From: Helianthus annuus
Taxonomy: Eukaryota; Streptophyta; Magnoliopsida; Asterales; Asteraceae
Assembly: GCF_002127325.2 (NCBI RefSeq)
Contig: NC_035433.2
Location: forward strand, 145,421,472-145,485,471
DNA length: 64,000 nucleotides
Reading direction: 5' to 3'
Both the position numbers and the translations under genes were made by a program. The first letter of the stretch is position 1. Every line of letters starts with the position of its first letter. Positions 60,298 through 64,000 of this stretch are shown piece by piece. The notes beneath the pieces are model-generated. The model did not search any database and had not been told where the DNA came from. It saw only the letters and a list, made by a program, of their open reading frames with translations.

Positions 60298-61033
60298 TGT
60301 TTTGGTCAAAAATTACTGAAGCAATTAAGTGATCAAATTAGTTAAGTGAGGTAGTGTGCTGAAAAATGTGTTGAAAATATGTTGGTTATGTTCTTTGGAA
60401 AAACAGTGTTCAGGATACGGCTCGGGATATTGAGCTGTATCTACGATCAAACAATGAGCAAAAAGGTAAAGTAAATGACACGAGATGTACGAGGAAAGCC
60501 CTTGATCAATCTAGACCGCCGACATAAAACCTCGGGAGCTGACAATCGCAGCTACCTGGTTCTTCTTATTGCTTTAAACTTCAGGATACAGTGCATGATA
60601 TAGATCAGATCGCTAAGTGTTACAATTTGTGTGAGAGTTGCGAGAGAGCAAGTGTTAGAGTGTAGAGAGTGTGATTGTGATGTCCTATTTGATCTGATAT
60701 ACCCATCTATTTATAGTAACGAAATGCAAACTAAAATTCCTATAAACATGGGATGCTCCGAATATTCCAATGTGAACGTTGTAGACCGAGTAATGCGGCT
60801 TCAACGGCTTCTTTTGAACGACTTGGACCGAGTCTTCAGTAGAAAAGGTCTTCATGAACGTTGCTAGCTTCTAACCCACGTACCTGCATTTAATCTGTTA
60901 GTGATCCTGAGGATACCATTCAGGATGTTACCAATATCCTGAATCAGCATCCCGGATGTAAACAGATACAATATAAACAAGATGTATATCAAGATATTTT
61001 CCAGGATATGGGCTCAGAATTTCACCCATAACA
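60298..61033 (-). repeat. Element H 5' LTR (736 bp)
   Basis: Minus-strand TGTTATGGG ... GACCAAAACA. Minus-strand TATA box (CTATAAATAG) near 60706-60716. It shares only the terminal ACCAAAACA and short blocks with the subfamily 1 LTR. Confidence 0.85.
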
Positions 61034-61073
61034 AACATATTGTAGTTTAATACTTTATCTTAATAAGATATAA

Positions 61074-61776
61074 CTAGTATTTTGCCCGCCGCGCGACGGG
61101 TGGAAACGTGTAGTAAGAGAACACATGATTCATAAAACGCAATGTGTAAAAGACAACTATAAAAAAGTGTAAAACATAATGCGTAAAAGACAATTATAAA
61201 AAAGTGTAAAACACAAAGGTAGACGTGAAGTGTAAAACCCAATCCCTATAAGACATTTCATAAAACACAATGCATAGGCATTTGCAAAAGTAAGAGTAGG
61301 AGTCTAGGAGTTACAATTGTAATTTTATAAAGTCGAGTGGGTGTAAAAATGGAATAATAGTGCAACGGGTAATAACGCAAAGTCTAAAACTTAAGGGAAA
61401 TAGAAGTAGTAGGGTAAAAAACAGAAAGTATAAAAGTAGAGGGGTGGTGGTGGAAATATGTAAAAGTTGAGGGGTGGTGGCGGAAAAGCGTTGAGGGGAA
61501 GGGTAAAAAAGGCAAAGTGTACATGTAGAGGAGTTGTGGCAGAAATGTGTAAAAGAGGAGGGGGATGGTGAAGGAAATGTAAAAGCAGAGGGGTGGTTGT
61601 GTAAATTTTTAAAAGCTGAGGAGTAATGATAGAAAAGCAAAGTACAGAGGTGCTTATGGTAAAATTTGAAAGATAAAGATACGGTTGTGAAAATTCAAAG
61701 TAGAGAGGGTGGTTGTGACAAAGTTTAAAAGATGGAGTGTCGGTGGTATAAAAACCACCGACTTTCTTCTTTAAGA
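61074..61776 (-). mobile_element. Helitron-like non-autonomous element (3' end clear, 5' end tentative)
   Basis: On the minus strand a GC-rich hairpin (complement of 61085-61100, CCCGTCGC/GCGGCGGG, one G-T pair) is followed after 7 nt by CTAG (61077-61074) and then T, the form of a Helitron 3' end inserted between A and T. The interior has no gene and is built of repeated GTAAAA and GAGGGGTGGTGG words. The 5' end (TC on the minus strand before about 61776) is a guess. A 33-bp direct repeat flanks the region (61041-61073 and 61797-61829). Confidence 0.5.
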
Positions 61777-61981
61777 TAATTAGTAATTATTAATCCTGTA
61801 GTTTAATACTTTATCTTAATAAGATATAATTAATAATCCTGGAATTTTTAATAACCATATTGTTTATTTATTTCTTATGGGGGTATTTTTGTCCTAATTA
61901 TAATTGTTCATTGATTGATGAATTTAGTTTTATTTAACTTCTTAACATAGTTTACTCTTTGAAGACTAATTTTGACTAAGA
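61777..61981. other. AT-rich sequence between Helitron-like element and Harbinger element
   Basis: No gene. Contains the second copy of the 33-bp repeat TGTAGTTTAATACTTTATCT-TAATAAGATATAA. Possibly remnant host DNA. Confidence 0.6.
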
Positions 61982-62326
61982 CTGGAAGGTATGGTTTGGC
62001 TCATCCTCACGGGGATGGGCCTCCACGTAGGCGCCACGTAGGCGACTCATGAGGGATGAGCCAAAATGAAGATGGAGGGGGATGGAGGATGGGGCCCCAC
62101 AACTTATTTTTTATTGTTTAATTCATTTTAATTGTTTAATTTTTATTTCTTTAACTTTTATTTTTTATAAAAAGTATTCAACATTTAAATAAAAATACTA
62201 CATAAAGGAAGATAATAAAATCCATTACATAAAATAAATAAAAATTACATAACCTAAAAAATAAAAAATTACGCTACCTAAAATTTGAAAAAAAAAGACT
62301 AGATTTAAAAATTTAAAACAAACACA

Positions 62327-63706
62327 CTACTCGTCTTCGTCTTCGTCTTCGGCTCCGTCACCCTCCACAATGTTAACGTTGTTCCAAATATGTTCTACCA
62401 AATCTTGTTGAAGGTTTGCATGCGTGAAGTCGTTTGTTAGCGAGAACGAGTTTAAATCCTGTTGTGGGGGATCAACCGGGACAGTGTTCCCCCAAGATGC
62501 ATTCTCATCATACTCACAAATCGCCCGACCTTCGTCTTCAATAATCATGTTATGGAGCAAAATGCAAGCGTACATACAAAGACGCAGCCTTTTTGGGGTG
62601 AACGCACGTGCCCGTTGTGCAACGATGGCCCATTTTTTTCGTAAGACACCAAAAGCGCGTTCGATGTCTTTTCTTGCAGCTTCTTGACGCTTGGCAAATT
62701 TTTTCCGTTTTTCGTCCTCGGGATACGGAATAGTCTTCACAATTGTAGACCAAGACGGATATATCCCGTCAGCTAGATAATACCCACGTCTATACTCAAC
62801 CCCAGAAACTGTAAAACTTGTGTCCGGTCCCGTTCCATTAACGACATCGGTAAAGATGGCCGATTGGTATAACATGTTGAGGTCGTTGAGTGAACCAGGG
62901 AGACCAAAGAAAGAATGCCATATCCACAAATCTTGTGATGCCACAGCTTCAAGTATCACGGTTGGATAGCCGTGATCACCTCGCGTATATTGGCCGCGCC
63001 ACGCAGTCGGGCAATTATGCCACCCCCAATGCATACAATCAATGCTACCAAGCATTCCCGGAAACCCGTGCCTTGCTTCATGCGCTTGGTACAACTGTTG
63101 AACATCATACGCGTTTGGTTTCCGCAAATATTTTTTGCTATACAGTTTCACCACATTATGGCAAAACCGATACAAACATTCCCGCGTAGTTCTTGCCGAC
63201 ATCTGTAAGTACTCGTCCAAAGCGTCGGCCACTGTCCCGTACGCGAGTTGTCGAATGGCCGCAGTACACTTTTGTAACGTTGTAAACCCTTCATAATTTC
63301 GAGCATCAGGACGTTGCGTGAAAAACGGGTCTAGCCCCGCCAAATCATTGGCAATCCTTGTGAATAAGCGGCGACTCATTCGGAACCTGCGTCTAAAAAT
63401 GTCGGCGTTGTAAAGTGGCTCATCCGAAAAATAATCGTTCACCAATTTCTCGTGCGCTCCTGTCGTATAAAATATATAAGTACGAGATAAAAAAAATAAG
63501 GACAATGAAATTTTGTAATGAAAACCTTGGCGGTCTCTGTTAATGCGTATTCGTGTGGTAATAACATTTTCACCAATTTCTTCCTCTTCCTCTTCGTCTT
63601 CCTCTTCCTCTTCGATTAAAATCTGTCCCGCCCGTAGAACAGCGTTTGCGAAAAACATCTCCTCTTCGTCATCCGAAGACGAGGGCCACCAAGGATTAGA
63701 AGCCAT
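62327..63706 (-). CDS. Harbinger-type DDE nuclease (HARBI1-like)
   Basis: Transposase nuclease of the DDE_Tnp_4 kind. Acidic N-terminus (DDEEE, poly-Glu), then GAHEKLVNDYFS, FRRRFRMSRRLF, LQKCTAAIRQLAYG, GSIDCMHWGWHNCP (first Asp), PGSLNDLNML (second Asp) and RKDIERAFGVLRKKW (Glu), then LCMYACILLHNMIIEDEG. The uninterrupted frame gives 459 aa, but residues about 61-82 are a 66-nt intron (63460-63525, GTTTTC...CGACAG); splicing restores RDRQ-GAHEKL as in related proteins. The C-terminal acidic tail is encoded by GAC/GAA repeats. All catalytic residues are present, so the protein may be functional. Confidence 0.9.
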   Translation of the reverse strand: MASNPWWPSSSDDEEEMFFANAVLRAGQILIEEEEEDEEEEEEIGENVITTRIRINRDRQGFHYKISLSLFFLSRTYIFYTTGAHEKLVNDYFSDEPLYNADIFRRRFRMSRRLFTRIANDLAGLDPFFTQRPDARNYEGFTTLQKCTAAIRQLAYGTVADALDEYLQMSARTTRECLYRFCHNVVKLYSKKYLRKPNAYDVQQLYQAHEARHGFPGMLGSIDCMHWGWHNCPTAWRGQYTRGDHGYPTVILEAVASQDLWIWHSFFGLPGSLNDLNMLYQSAIFTDVVNGTGPDTSFTVSGVEYRRGYYLADGIYPSWSTIVKTIPYPEDEKRKKFAKRQEAARKDIERAFGVLRKKWAIVAQRARAFTPKRLRLCMYACILLHNMIIEDEGRAICEYDENASWGNTVPVDPPQQDLNSFSLTNDFTHANLQQDLVEHIWNNVNIVEGDGAEDEDEDE

Positions 63707-63810
63707 TGTGGGTAAAAGGATATTTTTTTTTATAAAAGTAGGGAGAAATTGGTATAAAATTGAGAGTGTTTTGGGTTGAAAGTGGGGAAATAATATTGAA
63801 AGTGGGTGAA

Positions 63811-63816
63811 TTTATA
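63811..63816 (-). promoter_or_regulatory. Candidate TATA box of the Harbinger nuclease gene
   Basis: Minus-strand TATAAA about 105 bp upstream of the ATG at 63706. Confidence 0.4.
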
Positions 63817-63859
63817 GGAAAAATGAATTTTTTTTTTTTTTTATTAAAAATAGAGCCGT

Positions 63860-63984
63860 TCAACGGCTATATGTTTTGAAAATGGGGCGGCACACCCGGC
63901 TTGTGCTCGCCGGTTGTGATGCTTGCCGGGCCAGGGGGGCGGTGTGGGGGTCCGGCGCCGGGCCAAGCCGGGCCAAGCCGGCCC
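63860..63984. other. GC-rich subterminal region of the Harbinger element
   Basis: About 125 bp of very GC-rich sequence with GCCGGGCCAA repeated and several inverted GCCGG/CCGGC words, in sharp contrast to the AT-rich neighbourhood. It may hold transposase-binding sites (inference). Confidence 0.5.
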
Positions 63985-64000
63985 CCATACCTTCCAGCCT

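Larger units (their letters stand above)
56618..61033 (-). mobile_element. Element H: Tat-lineage retrotransposon of a second subfamily, 5' half visible
   Basis: Minus strand: 5' LTR 60298-61033, primer site, gag-protease 57956-60214, UAG, pol up to the B insertion at 56617. Similar in plan to A/B/C but clearly diverged in protein and LTR sequence; dominant words are CAGGAT/ATCCTG. The right flank AACAT (61034-61038) is the expected TSD. The 3' half is left of the window beyond element B. Confidence 0.9.
61982..63997 (-). mobile_element. PIF/Harbinger-type DNA transposon (2.0 kb)
   Basis: Perfect 13-bp terminal inverted repeats CTGGAAGGTATGG (61982-61994) and CCATACCTTCCAG (63985-63997) enclose a Harbinger nuclease gene. 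The left subterminal part has GGCTCATCC and its inverse, and a duplicated CCACGTAGGCG. The right part is very GC-rich (GCCGGGCCAA repeats). A 3-bp TSD is expected, but flanks AGA and CCT do not match, so the exact ends or the duplication are uncertain. No Myb-like partner gene lies inside. Confidence 0.8.

Overview
The window is plant nuclear DNA made almost entirely of nested LTR retrotransposons. At the right edge there is a Helitron-like end and a PIF/Harbinger DNA transposon. I see no ordinary cellular gene. Protein families (Tat-lineage Ty3/gypsy with a second, archaeal-type RNase H; Tekay-like non-autonomous elements; SIRE-like Ty1/copia with a very large gag; HARBI1-like nuclease) and GT-AG introns point to a flowering plant. 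Asteraceae is my best guess from the element types, but this is inference.

The nesting can be read from 5-bp target-site duplications (TSDs). Element H (Tat subfamily 2, minus, 56618-61033) is the oldest Tat copy. Its pol is cut by element B (Tat subfamily 1, plus, from before base 1 to 56617). B carries three insertions. Element A (Tat subfamily 1, minus, up to 15019) sits in its gag. A copia derivative D (18518-20935, TSD CAAAG) sits in its integrase. Element C (Tat subfamily 1, plus, 23246-54674, TSD ATCAT) sits in its antisense gene. A is itself split by a coding-free large-LTR element, LARD1 (2936-9538, TSD CTGAA). C is split by a second such element E (29773-49290, TSD GGAAG) and by a solo LTR (51210-51928, TSD CTTAA). 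E is split by an intact-looking copia element F (36897-48030, TSD CAAAG). H > B > C > E > F is five levels deep.

The Tat elements share one plan: LTR of about 720-735 bp, primer site TGGCGCCCACCG, a gag-protease frame, one in-frame UAG, then RT - degenerate RNase H - archaeal-type RNase H - integrase. Subfamily 1 then has about 1.3 kb of non-coding sequence with 23-bp minisatellites and an oppositely oriented, four-exon gene next to the 3' LTR. The UAG is followed by CAAUUA in all four copies, the tobacco-mosaic-virus type of readthrough context. In subfamily 1 a perfect 8-bp hairpin follows it. The antisense gene in C remains open across four exons (450 codons including the stop) with GT-AG introns and its own TATA box.

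The right end (61034-64000) holds a Helitron 3' terminus, AT-rich sequence, and a 2.0-kb Harbinger element with 13-bp inverted termini encoding one DDE nuclease with a 66-nt in-frame intron.
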